In this document: one piece after another, positions 22,237 through 32,536 of the stretch
How the letters are laid out: every line of letters begins with the position of its first letter
Numbering within the stretch: position 1 is the stretch's first letter
Origin: Diphasiastrum complanatum
Lineage: Eukaryota > Streptophyta > Lycopodiopsida > Lycopodiales > Lycopodiaceae
DNA: 64,000 nt
NCBI GenBank assembly: GCA_029204225.1
Contig: CM055113.1
Coordinates: forward strand, 26,031,462 to 26,095,461
Reading direction: 5' to 3'
Notes under the pieces: model-generated
The model's input: the letters and a program-made list of their open reading frames with translations, nothing else
Database searches by the model: none
What the model was told of the DNA's origin: nothing
Made by a program: the position numbers and the translations under genes

Positions 22237-22692
22237 GGTGGGGTGGTGTCGTCAGGGGTGCATCCTGACGGCGCCTAGGGATTGCTGACCTCCTCGTGGT
22301 CCCACTGGTAGCACCTCCGGGTGGCTAATAGCAATCCTGGACCCTTGGTCGGTGACAAGCTGTCACCGCTGGGTGCTTTTTTGTCCCCTCCCTTGGATCT
22401 TTTGTCTGCTTCTGTGCACTTTTGCTTTTGGATTGGTTTTGGGTGAGCTCTTTCTTCTAATGCTACCTTGGTTGGTTTCTAACACTCAATTGGCCCCGTA
22501 CTCAATTCAGGTTAGTACCCGAGTGGGCTACTAAGGAGCGCTAAGGTGTGGGCTTGCGTTGAAAGGACCCTTGTCGTGGGTGGACCTCTGGTATGTATAT
22601 CTCGTGTGGCTAAGTTTCATTTGTCTGTCAGCTATTCTATTTCACTTAGTTGGCGTCGAAACGTTAGCATGTGAGGAGTTTCGGAGCCCTCT

Positions 22693-23080
22693 GTGCCCAT
22701 CATGGGATGGCCCCCTGCTCGCGTTTGCAAATTAGTTTCTGGGTCGGTGATTCGCCCCAGGGCAGCTAAAGCTTTCCAACATTTTGCTGGGGAACAGTTG
22801 GTTGATCCGCTTCGAAGATTGGTAGTTTGGGGGGCTGGGACCTTTTCTAGAAAAGCCTTTGGCGACCTCTTGAAACAGGTTCTGCCCCTCAGCTTGTTTA
22901 GGAGTGTGGTAGGATGTTACTCAGCCGGGTGGAACTAAGTTTCGTTGGTTTGATGTCTACGTTCGCAGCGATACCCATGACTTTCTTGAGGCGATCCGAT
23001 GCTATAGGAAGCTCCGCCTGTTTGCATGTGTTTATCGCAATTACCATGACCGAGGTGGACGATGTCGCCCAGTTCCTCCC
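22693..23080 (+). pseudogene. LINE region upstream of endonuclease, frameshifted
   Basis: A short ORF (22693-22938) starts MPIMGWPPARVCKLVSGSVI and continues, after a shift near 22930, as KFRWFDVYVRSDTHDFLEAI directly in frame with the endonuclease Met at 23081. So the ORF2 protein probably began upstream of 23081, or ORF1 and ORF2 were fused. No zinc knuckle is seen. Confidence 0.45.
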
Positions 23081-24348
23081 ATGCCAAAAGTGAGACTGGA
23101 GGTGAATGGATTGATGACCCTTAACATCAATGGTATCGCTGGTAGGCGGACGGAAGTGGCTTTACTACTTAGGAGGGAGCGCCTAGCTTGCCTCGCACTA
23201 CAGGATACTCGGGCCTACGCCGGGAGTTGGCCTCTAAATTTTCATGAGTACTTAGTGTTTGATCGCCCCGCCCGCAAGGGTGATACCGGAGAGCGGGGAG
23301 TGGCCCTAGCTATTCATAAGAGTTTGGCGGCCTTCCCGGTCGGGGTGGAGCACCCGAACTGGATCCTCGTGCAGGTATCTGGTGCGAGACTAGGAAGTAG
23401 GTCATGGATACTGGGCGGAGTATATGTACCACAAAAACAGCTAGGCCCCGCCAGGCGTAGCATGCTTTGTCAGCTCTCTAAAGCTCTTAAAGCGGCTGCT
23501 AACGGTGACCACCCGGTTGCCATCATGGGAGACTGGAACATGTCTTTGAAGGCAATCAACCTATGGGTGAAGAAATTCAATGGCCATCTGTTAATCTTTC
23601 AAGTGGCGGGATCCCCCTCCTTGCTACACACAAAAACGGGCAAGGGACGAATGGCAATGGTCAATTCATCTGCCCGTGATCTCCTTTCTCACCCCGTGGA
23701 CCAAAATTGTGACCTGAGTGACCACTGGCCGGTGTTGTCTCGAGTGCGCTCTAGCAAATCTTTTCCTAATCCTACCCCCCCGCAACCCTCTCCGCCGAGT
23801 TTCGACCGCTCTCGGCTTAAACTCATGCGTAGAGAGGTGTTGCTTCACCCAGGGTGGGGTGAGTTGGACCGGGTGATTTCTGATCCAACCTCTAAACTGC
23901 ATATGGAAACACTCTGCGGCATGTTCCATGAGACCTCCTTGAGAGTAGCCAAGGAATTAGGGGTCTTGACACCGCCGCTCCCTAAAAAGACGGTGGGGTT
24001 GGCCTCTAATGCCATTCGGCATGCTCTGAAGCGTCGTTCTCAAGCCTGGACTCAACTTCGCTTACATGGCAGTATTGAGAGCTGGAATAAATGGCAAGAA
24101 GAAGCGGCTAGGGTGAAGTTTCTCCTTCAAGTCGCCTCGATCAAGAATTTCGACAGAATAATTGAAAGAGGTAAAATGCTCGCGAGATCGGGGGATTATA
24201 AGCAGTTTTGGAGATGGCTCAAAAACCTCATGGGGAGGCGGAGCGGTGTTGGGAGCGGCCAACCAATGACGGATAAATCAGGACAGCTTCAAGCCTGTCT
24301 TGATCGCATCCTAAGTATTTGGCACGAACACTACTCCTCACTCTTGAA
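23081..24348 (+). pseudogene. LINE ORF2: APE-type endonuclease and linker
   Basis: The first 220 codons form an endonuclease/exonuclease/phosphatase domain. It nicks target DNA for target-primed reverse transcription. Motifs in order are TLNINGIAG (Asn), ALQDTRAYAG (Asp where Glu is usual), GERGVALAIHKSL, AIMGDWNM and SDHWPVLSRV (catalytic Asp-His). A basic linker follows, ending WHEHYSSLLK, where the inverted block begins. The frame is open throughout, but the ORF ends at a stop produced by the inversion junction. Confidence 0.88.
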
Positions 24349-25103
24349 AGGGTAGGCGAGGCTGGGCATCCCTGCCGAACTCCCCTTTGCACCGGAATTG
24401 GCTCCGACAATCTGCTACCAACTTTGACTCTCACGCTTGAGTGTGCATACAATCCCTTAAAATAATCCAACATCCTACCGCATACCCCCGCCGCTGCCAA
24501 TTTGTGGAGGAGAGCCCTGTGAGGGACCATGTCCTAAGCCTTACGGAAATCGATGAACACCGCAAAAGTAGGCAGGCCAATGTTTCTGCGTCGAAGGATG
24601 ATTTCCTGAAGCGAGACAACTTGGCCCGCGCACTCCTCCAGTTTTCTGAATCCCGCTTGGCCTCGGAGAAAAAACCCATCACTCTCAAGGGATCCCGCCA
24701 AGCGACCAATCAATATCGAAGTAAGGATTTTAAGTGCAACGGGAATCAGAGAAATGCTCCGATAGTTGTCCGCCCTTGAAAGATCACCTTTTTTCGGGAT
24801 CGAGAACAAGATCGAGGTATTCAGTGCTTCGGGGATCCGCCCTGTTTCCCACATTCTAGTCATCAACGTCATCAGGGCTCTGGTCATAGGGGTTTGGGGC
24901 CCCTCTGGATCTTCCAGTATACACTTAAACCACTCCGCCGGTAACAGGTCAACCCCTGGTGCCTTGTTCGACTTTGCCTTGCGGACAAATCGAATAACCT
25001 CATCCCACGAGAGTGCACCGTTGATCTCGTGGAGATGCCTACTCTGTGTAACCGAATGTTTACGCCAAAAGCCAGGGTCCAAACTGTGCCCCGAAGAATC
25101 CAC
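24349..25103 (-). pseudogene. LINE reverse transcriptase N-terminal half, inverted segment
   Basis: On the minus strand this reads LSWDEVIRFVRKAKSNKAPG, FSIPKKGDLSRADNYRSISL, FAVFIDFRKA and VQRGVRQGCPASPTL. These are the first reverse-transcriptase motifs up to the GCPASPTL block. Both junctions fall at places where the protein continues if the block is flipped: the upstream side joins the linker at 24348 and the downstream side joins FINDIIDEN at 25104. A TAG replaces the Tyr codon in the FRKA-x-DMVPH active-site block, so the enzyme was also inactivated by point mutation. Confidence 0.88.
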
Positions 25104-26216
25104 ATTTTTATTAATGATATCATTGACGAAAATGTGGCGCTTGGTGTTTTGGTGCCTGGCCTTGGTAATAAGGTGCAAGCCTTACTCTACGTGGATGATG
25201 TTGTGCTTTTGGCCGACAGCCCTCAGAAGCACCAGGAGGCACTGAATCGGATCTTTGCGTGGGCCACCAAGTGGGAGATGGACTTCGGTTATGACAAGTG
25301 CCAAGTTATGATCTGGAGTCCTAATAGGAACTTGGGGAGGGACTTTAGTTTTTTTCTTGGAACCACACAGTTGCAGCAGTGCCAAAGTTATAAATATTTG
25401 GGGGTCACATTGACCCCAGACTAGAACATTGGGGAGGCGATCAAAGATAGACACGCCTCTGGGTTGAAAGCACTGAATGGCATGAGACATCTCCTGGTCT
25501 CAAGAAAAGTCCCGATGAACTCAAGAATCCTCCTCATTAAGGTGGTGTTGGCTCCGGTTCTTGCTTTCAGTGCTGAGCTCTTTGAAATGCACGATCAGAA
25601 GTCTTTTAACTCCCTCCAAGGTATCATCAATACCGCTGTAAAGTGGACATTGGGGAAGGCCGGTAAATCCACGTCTGTGTGCTCCTCAGTCATTTGTCGT
25701 GAGTTCAATATCCCCCCTCTCGCGGCATCCTTTGCCTCACACTGCATCCGGATTCTGAATAAGTTACTTTTGCTTCATACTTGGGCGCCACTCCTAGTGG
25801 CTAGTTCCCCAAAAGTCGCTTTTAAGTCGGGGTTCAAATGGACCTGGTTCCAACGCACTAATAATTGGATGAACAAGCTTACCTCGAGGGGGCAAAGGAA
25901 CGAAAAGGGGGTAAAAACGAGCATGTGGGACCGATGGGACATACAATGCGGGAGCACCGGCCTCTCTAGCTACACCAAACACGGTTTTTTGGCCTCTAGG
26001 AAATACCTAGCCCGAGGGGGGTTGAAGGGGAACAAAGTTAACCGTGGCCTTAGACTGCTTGCGCTTCTAAGGATGGGAGGGCTGGTACTTAACCAACATG
26101 CCATCCGGTTCGGCATTGCTGACCCGTGCATCCGGGACACTTGCGTTATGTGAGGGGAAGATGGGAAGGGGGACAGTATAGGGCATCTGCTCTTTCCTTG
26201 CAACGTCTATGGAGGC
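25104..26216 (+). pseudogene. LINE reverse transcriptase C-terminal half and zinc tail
   Basis: Starts FINDIIDENVALG and carries the catalytic LLYVDDVVLLADS (YVDD). The thumb-like region follows (SYKYLGVTLTPD, with TAG at 25422 where Trp is likely, then RHASGLKALNGM). The end reads DPCIRDTCVM, then a stop, GEDGKGDSIGHLLFPCNVY, a zf-RVT-type Cys/His tail in which a Cys codon has become TGA. The A-run follows within 20 bases. Confidence 0.85.
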
Positions 26217-26248
26217 TTGCAAAAAAAAAAAAAGACGGGCTAACACAA

Positions 26249-27310
26249 CTCGAAGCCAGGTTTGAAGAGTTGGAAGCAACTAGGGGGAATGCAGTGGCGC
26301 CTCCTCCACAGATACCAAGAGAACCATGAGTGCGAAACATGGAAGGCCCAAGGGAGACTGCCAAAGTGAAAGCACCACCTACTTTCAAAGGAGAGCGTGA
26401 CATTCGAGTTGTGGAAGATTGGTTGTTTCACATGGACCATTACTTTCGTCTGATGAACACTCTTGAGGAAGAAAGAACTGACTTGGCATTAGCATATTTT
26501 GAGGGCTACACTACAAACTGGTACCGGATGGCAGGAATGCATGTTTAGACATGGGACGCATTCAAAGCTGCGTTACGAGAGGAGTTCATACCGAAGGATT
26601 CACACATGAGATTGAGGACAGAATTATCGGGGCTCAAACAGAAAGGGTCATTGTGAGAGTACCTAAATAAATTCAGACAGAGTGTATGGGTTATTGCAGA
26701 TATGTCCGAGGCGGACAAAACTCATTACCTATTGTCTGGAATGCAATCTTGGACCTGGCGTGCGATAGACAGCTACATGTCCCATGATTTCAATTCAACT
26801 ATTCGAGCGGCTGAAATGGTTTGTGATTGTGAGAGCACATTGGCACCAGCTGCTCCCGCAACCTCAACAAGAGTATTTAGTGGATCCAGACCGAGTTCGA
26901 GCTTCTTTTCAAGGGGGAACTCAGCTCCAAATGGCAACCAAGCCTCGAGTAGTGTGAACAAATTCCCAACAAAAACAGGGTTTGGCAACCAAGACAACAA
27001 TGGAGGGAACATATTCCAGAGAAGAAACAATGTTGGACCTTCAGCTAGTCACAGCAACAGCTCACCAACAGTGGGCAGTTCCATGCGTTGCTTCAATTGT
27101 CATCAGCAAGGTCACTCTTGGAGGTCATGCCCCAAACCATTGAATAAGTGAATCATGGCTGCCATTGAAGGATTTGATAGGATGGAGAGAGAGGCATTTG
27201 ATCAAGAAGATGGTGAACAGGATGACGAAGAGGACCCAGAAACGGATTTGACGGAGTCTGACCTGAATGCCTTACAACAGATACCTTTTTCTTTCATGTT
27301 AATAAAGTAA
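26249..27310 (+). pseudogene. gag of the gag-only element, 3-prime part with zinc knuckle
   Basis: Continues the gag frame after the LINE: LEARFEELEATRGN, then a Ty3-type capsid core (APPTFKGERDIRVVEDWLFH, YFEGYTTNWYRM, then EEFIPKDSHMRLRTELSGL and EYLNKFRQSV). The nucleocapsid knuckle CFNCHQQGHSWRSCP has C-x2-C-x4-H-x4-C intact. Stops at 26327, 26546, 26654 and 27149 are TGA or TAG, each one C-to-T step from CGA or CAG. After 27149 the frame stays open (IMAAIEGFDRMEREAFDQED, acidic) to TAA at 27308. The protein binds and packages RNA in related elements. Confidence 0.88.
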
Positions 27311-27577
27311 GCCGCATTTCTCATCGAGGAGTGAGCTTCAGTCTAATGTCTAAGTGCAACAACTTTACACAGGTTTTACGTAAGTGAACTAGATCCACAC
27401 TTTTCTTGTGCTGGGTGCAAAACACAATATCATTACTTCTCTTTACAGTTGGTTTCCTTTGGCTTGTGAATCAAGCCCGTGCCCTTGTATATGTGACTAA
27501 AGTCTGGCCGATGAATTAAGCTCGTGCCATGAGTCTTAGGTTCTAGTTTGGCCCTGATGAGGACATCAGGTTTCTCA

Positions 27578-27590
27578 AACGAGGGGAGGA
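27578..27590 (+). other. Polypurine tract of the gag-only element
   Basis: AACGAGGGGAGGA immediately before the 3-prime LTR; primer for plus-strand synthesis in LTR retroelements. Confidence 0.85.
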
Positions 27591-28509
27591 TGTTGTAAAG
27601 CTGACTCGGGTGCACCCAGCGTGCCCTGTAAGACTCAAAGGGGTGACACTCTCTAAGGTCCCAAAGCAAGTTAGAACGTCAAGGACTGAGCCTCCGACCT
27701 GTGGTGAGCCAGTCACGTAGTCACAAGTCATGAGCTAGCTCTGGAGCTCGAGTCATGGCCTAGTCAGGAAAGCAAGTTGATTCGGCTGCCGGGACGGCTC
27801 TCGGGACCCATGTCTGGGAGCCAGACTGATTCTGCCAGGCTTGCCAGGCTTAATCAGCAAAATAAAAACTAAGTCCTAAAAAGCGTGCTTTACCAGAAAG
27901 CACTATGTTTCAAACCAGAGGGGTTGCGCCGGATCACAGCAAAACTATAGGGGGAGTCCGGCAGACAGAAACTTGGGCAGCTCAACCAGCGCCAGGAATC
28001 CAGTCGCCAGGTCTCAGCTCCCTCTACCAGCACGAGCCAGGCACAATGCCCAGCACGTGTTGGTGGCCCCGAGACCGGTCAGTCTATGTATGAATGTAAC
28101 CTCTTCCAAATCTAATAAAGTTGATCCTTGGGGATGATTACCATTTCGGTTTCGCCTCCGGGACTGGTCCAAGTGGAAGGACCCTTACTACAACCTTTTT
28201 GTGTCGCTGGCGCCTAAGGGTCCTTGTCATCGACATGGGGCTTGCCGCTATGCAAATTGGTCAGTTTGGCGACCACTATGCCTTGGGTTTCATGTGTGGC
28301 TTGTCTTTGCCTTTGGTTACCTTTTGGGGACGGATTCTGAGTTGGCTTTCGGGTTGGTAGGGATTCCAGTTTTCTTAAGTCTGAATGGTTAAGCTTGTTA
28401 CGTTTCTGAGTTGGCTTTTACGTAAGTGCATGATGGATGAATGTTAGACTTAAGCGCGTGTTGGGGAAACCGCTCAAGTCCCAGCGTCCTTTGAGGCGCC
28501 GGCGCAACA
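27591..28509 (+). mobile_element. 3-prime LTR of the gag-only element
   Basis: About 919 bp, begins TGTTGTAAAGCTGACTC and ends GGCGCAACA, very similar to 20111-21028 with scattered substitutions and single-base indels. Confidence 0.9.
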
Positions 28510-28959
28510 GTGACCGACCCTAGTCTCCGGGGAGCTAGGATGCCAAGGCGAGAGCCATGACAACATTCCAGCAAGGGAGGTTGAGACTTGGTTGGAGCTC
28601 GCCCTGATTCGCAACTCGCACTCCCCTATAGTATTGGTGTGATTCAGCACCCCCCCTCATACCAAGCACTCTAACCAGCGGGTAAAGCACAATTTTCTCT
28701 CTCTAGGATTTTCTCTTTCTAGAAAGTCATTTTTTCTCTCTAGATTTTATTGATCCCCAGGCTTCCTTTAATCATGCCTAGATCGTGTGAGGTGATTGCA
28801 CATCGATCTGAGCTCTCTGGACTCAGCTAGAACCGATCAAAGATTTTTAGCCATAGGAACTTGGCGCCGGCTGGATTCTGGTCACAGTGGCGCCGGGAGC
28901 GACGTCAGCGCCGAGAGCAGCAGGGGCGCTGCTGGCGCCAGGGACATAGCTTTACAACA
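28510..28959 (-). mobile_element. LTR c, remaining part
   Basis: Starts with the duplicated GTGAC (28510-28514) and continues LTR c. It has lost about 40 bp of the GGCGCC block near 28950 compared with LTRs a, b and d. It acts as the 3-prime LTR of internal region II. Confidence 0.88.
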
Positions 28960-31286
28960 TCCACCCCACCTTTATGAAATCTGATGTCCTCATCAGATGT
29001 CAGATTAAAGTAAAGGTGACCCCAATTAAAATAACTATACATTTAAGCTACTTGGCACAGTACTCAATTTATTGGCCACTTTTTATTAACATTGAAGTTG
29101 GCACACCACAAGTCGGAGGCTCAGCTCTTTGTACTGAAAAATTACATAACTTGAAAATATATCTTTGTCTGGGAAAAGCGTAGATTTGATATCGCTTTCG
29201 TAAAACCCGAGAACCTTATTAACTGGTGACAGAGGCCTTTCTTTGAAATGTTCGCCCCTGTCGCTTCTGACTTTCGACTTTGGAACTCCTTTGAGCTCCT
29301 GATTTGTCCTTGATGCACTTTGTGTTGAGCTCCCTGAGTTCCATATTTGTTCAGTCCCGCACACATGTATCAAAGCTCCCTGAGTCGAAGGATTTATCGT
29401 TTGATTGCCCACTTTATGGTCCACTCCGTGCCTTGTTGCTTCTGCACCTTGATTTCTCTCCTTGTCCCAGCCTGATCTTGATACTTTTCCATCTTGGCTC
29501 TTTGAGGTAGGCAAAGATTGAGTACTCTGCAATGCACCTCTCACTTAGCTTGAAGTAGCTCTTTGAATCAGCCCAAATGTAACCATTGACCTCGTGGAAA
29601 GCCAAAGGGTCGCACCAGTTTGATCCGCATCCAAACTATCTCTTCGCGTTTGTTTGAAGCACCATGTCCGTCGCGCAAAACTTGACTTTCACAATTCCAT
29701 CACTGGTCAATTGCCTCACAGTCAAAACAAGAAGTGTACTCGAGCTTGGCTTCAAGTAGCTCTCTTTGAATCAGACACATGCACCCAGAGTCTGCACTAG
29801 TCCGAACTCAACACGAAATGTCCCTTAGCGTCCGTTCGAAATACCAAGTCTCTCATGCAAGACTCAACTTTCACAGTTCCTTCATTGATTAGCTGCCTTA
29901 CACGTAACACAAGCCAACGTACTCATATGTTTCCTCATCATTGCTGGTCCAGAGAAAGCCTATAACAAACTTTCCTTTCCACAACAAAAACTTGTCAACT
30001 TATTAGGTCCAAAGTTCGCCAGTCTCCTCGTGTGAGTATGGCTAGGTCACCTTGAATTTGCCCCCGTTTTGATCAACTTTCATTCAAAATTTGCCCCAAG
30101 AGAGAGGTGTATGTGTGATAGTTCCCCTCCACTTATAAAATCAGCTGATCGGACTTAGAGTAGAGTTCTTCGGACAAAAAGCCTTTCCAACACTTTGCTT
30201 CCCATCTGCTAGGATTACGGCTCGATCCAACTTGTTGCCAATCTCTGAAGAGGATCCTAGTCTTTCCCCTTTGAGGAAAAATCCAACTGATACTGGACAT
30301 CACCCATGCTCAGTGAGTTTTAGTTCCGAAGGTGGCCGTCCCAAAATGAAGACCAACTGCTTCATAGAAGATCTCCCCTGAAATTGCCTTTTCCAACTTT
30401 TGACTTCCTGCTTGCGTCTGGTGGGCGTTGTCGCAAATGAAACTAACCCAAGAAACAGGCTAGCCATCCATCCTTTGCAAACATTGAGTCGTTTCGTTGC
30501 CGTTCACATGCGAGCACTTGAACTGCAAATCCGCCCAACAGATTCTGTAGTCCTCTTTGTTTGATGGTATCAGCCTTCAAAAGAAAAGGTTCGTTCTCGA
30601 GCCATCAACTCCTTGTATCACAAGCAATCATGCAAACCAGACAAACCACGAGTACTAAGACTCACCACAAATACATACAAGTAAGACACTCAGGCAGGTT
30701 TACTAACAAGTAACAAAGACAAGGTCCCCCTTTGAGATGGTCCTGCCAACGGACCTTTGCCTGGCTGCGCCCATACAAATCGATCACGGAATCAGCCCAC
30801 ATAGGACACCCCTTCAGCTATCCGTGCTTTCACCATTAAGCAGCATATTTTCTCAGTCACGCCCCACCACTTTTTGGTCGATAGCCCTTATAGCTAAACG
30901 ATCGGCAGCTATCCCGCACCGGCATCTAACCACCCGTGCTTTACACCCGAATTCGAACAGCATCTCTGTATCAATGGTTAACCCATACAGTTCAAATATG
31001 TCGTCCCGCACCCCACAAAGCACAGACCCTGCTTACACCAACCTAGTGGCAACACACTGCCTCATCTGTCCTACGTGCAGACAGCGCCAGGCCCGAATCG
31101 CGAGAATTGACCGTGCTTACACCTCAAGGGCAGCACTTTGACTCATCAAGTCCCCCGTTCTGCCGACCACCCCAACCGTGGACGCACCCGTGCTTACACT
31201 ATGGGCAGCACCTTGCACAACAGTTGTCTTGATGAACCCCAAACCGTGGCCATTTCTGTGAGATCCGCATAGCTGACCAGCCAGTC
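28960..31286 (-). mobile_element. Internal region II of the non-coding LTR element
   Basis: About 2.3 kb, a copy of region I without coding capacity. The leader holds stem-loops at 31190-31211, 31113-31136 and 30824-30846 (last arm imperfect) and lacks the expanded 115-bp array. The purine tract beside LTR c is conserved. Confidence 0.82.
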
Positions 31287-31299
31287 GGCTCTGATACCA
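31287..31299 (-). other. Primer-binding site of region II
   Basis: GGCTCTGATACCA on plus, two bases inside LTR d. Confidence 0.9.
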
Positions 31300-31301
31300 C
31301 A

Positions 31302-32536
31302 TGTAGCGCAGGCATCCCAAAGGGAGGCGGGAACCACGACTTAGCTTCCCAGTCTTCAACTCTTGCCATCCAAACCCACTTGACATACAAGCAGCCAACT
31401 CGCCAACAACGATCAGACTTAACCAACTTGAAGTTCTGAAAACAAACATTGAGATCCAACCTGGCGCCATGCCAGATCTAGGGTCCCGATGTGGGTGACT
31501 TCCCTCCAAGCAAGCCGCCCGACATACATCAAACTTAACCAACTCGAAGCTCCGTTACAAATGAGTAACATCCATTCCAAGCAAGCGGTCTGACTTACAT
31601 CAGACTTAACCAACTTAAAGCTTCGTCACGAGCGCTGGAAGCCAACCTGGCGCCACGCCAGACTGGACAGCCATAAATAGGTAACTTCCACCCAAGCAAG
31701 CCATCCAACTCAGTCGACGGGTTAGAGCCCATTCTCCAAGAGCTTAACCCATTCACGTTCATGCAAGGAACACTCAGAACCACAAGCCGCGACAGATATG
31801 GAAACAACCAGTTCCTGGACCAAATGGTCCCGACAGCATACCGCTGGCGCCACGGACCGAATGGTCCCGACGGCATACCACTGGCATCCCAGGATACGAC
31901 CCTCAGCTATGTGCCAACTTAAAAATTTGGAAGCGGCCTTACAACTGACACTTTTATCGAACACTGAAACCCAGAAGGTAATCAGAGTCAGTTTGAGGAA
32001 AATCCCACTTTATTGATAAATCTGAGAAGGTTACATTTCAAGTATGTGACCGACCCTAGTCTCCGAGGCGCTAGCATGCCAAGGCGAGAGCCATGACAAC
32101 ATTCCAGCAAGGGAGGCTGAGACTTGGTTGGAGCTCGCCCTGAGTCGCAACCTGCACTCGCCTATAGTATTGGTGTGATTCGGCACCCCCCCTCATACCA
32201 AGCACTCTACCCAAGTTGGTAAAGCACATTTTTCTCTCTCTAGGATTTTCTCTTTCTAGAAAGTCATTTTCTCTCTCTAGATTTTATTGATCCCCAGGCT
32301 TCCTTTAATCATGCCTAGATCGTGTGAGGTGATTGCACATCGATCTGAGCTCTCTGGACTCAGCTAGAACCGATCAAAGATTTTTAGCCATAGGAACTTG
32401 GCGCCGGCTGGGTTCTGGTCACAGTGGCGCCGGGAGCGGCGTCGGCGCCGAGAGCAGCAGGGGCGCTGCTGGCGCCAAGGACATAGCTGGCATCGATGGC
32501 GCCGGAAGTAAAGCTTGTAAAGGTAGCTTTACAACA
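31302..32536 (-). mobile_element. LTR d of the non-coding LTR element
   Basis: About 1,235 bp, the most complete LTR, with an uninterrupted copy of the insertion site used by the gag-only element in LTR c. On the minus strand it begins TGTTGTAAAGCTACC at 32536. At this edge it abuts copia protease sequence with no visible direct repeat, because the opposite array edge (LTR a) is truncated. Confidence 0.88.

Larger units (their letters stand above)
22237..26232 (+). mobile_element. LINE retrotransposon with an internal inversion
   Basis: About 4.0 kb ending in a 12-13 base A-run and bounded by 16-bp target duplications. In order: about 700 bp of 5-prime sequence, an ORF1-like remnant (22693-22938), APE-type endonuclease (plus), the first half of the reverse transcriptase (minus, 24349-25103), the second half with the active site (plus) and a zinc-finger tail. 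The target duplications show that it inserted as one unit, so the inversion happened during or after insertion. Confidence 0.92.
20111..28509 (+). mobile_element. Gag-only Ty3-type LTR retrotransposon (TR-GAG-like) containing a LINE
   Basis: Complete element with 918- and 919-bp LTRs, a tRNA-Met primer site, a structured leader, a gag gene, a polypurine tract and 5-bp target duplications. Without the inserted LINE the internal region is only about 2.6 kb. From the gag end (27310) to the purine tract there are 270 bp with no protease, reverse transcriptase or integrase, so it is non-autonomous for pol. The structure fits the described TR-GAG class. Confidence 0.88.

Noticed and set aside
24228-24530. 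An independent minus-strand gene at 24228-24530
   Set aside because: The first 60 codons are the inverted LINE reverse transcriptase; the rest is antisense of the endonuclease linker.
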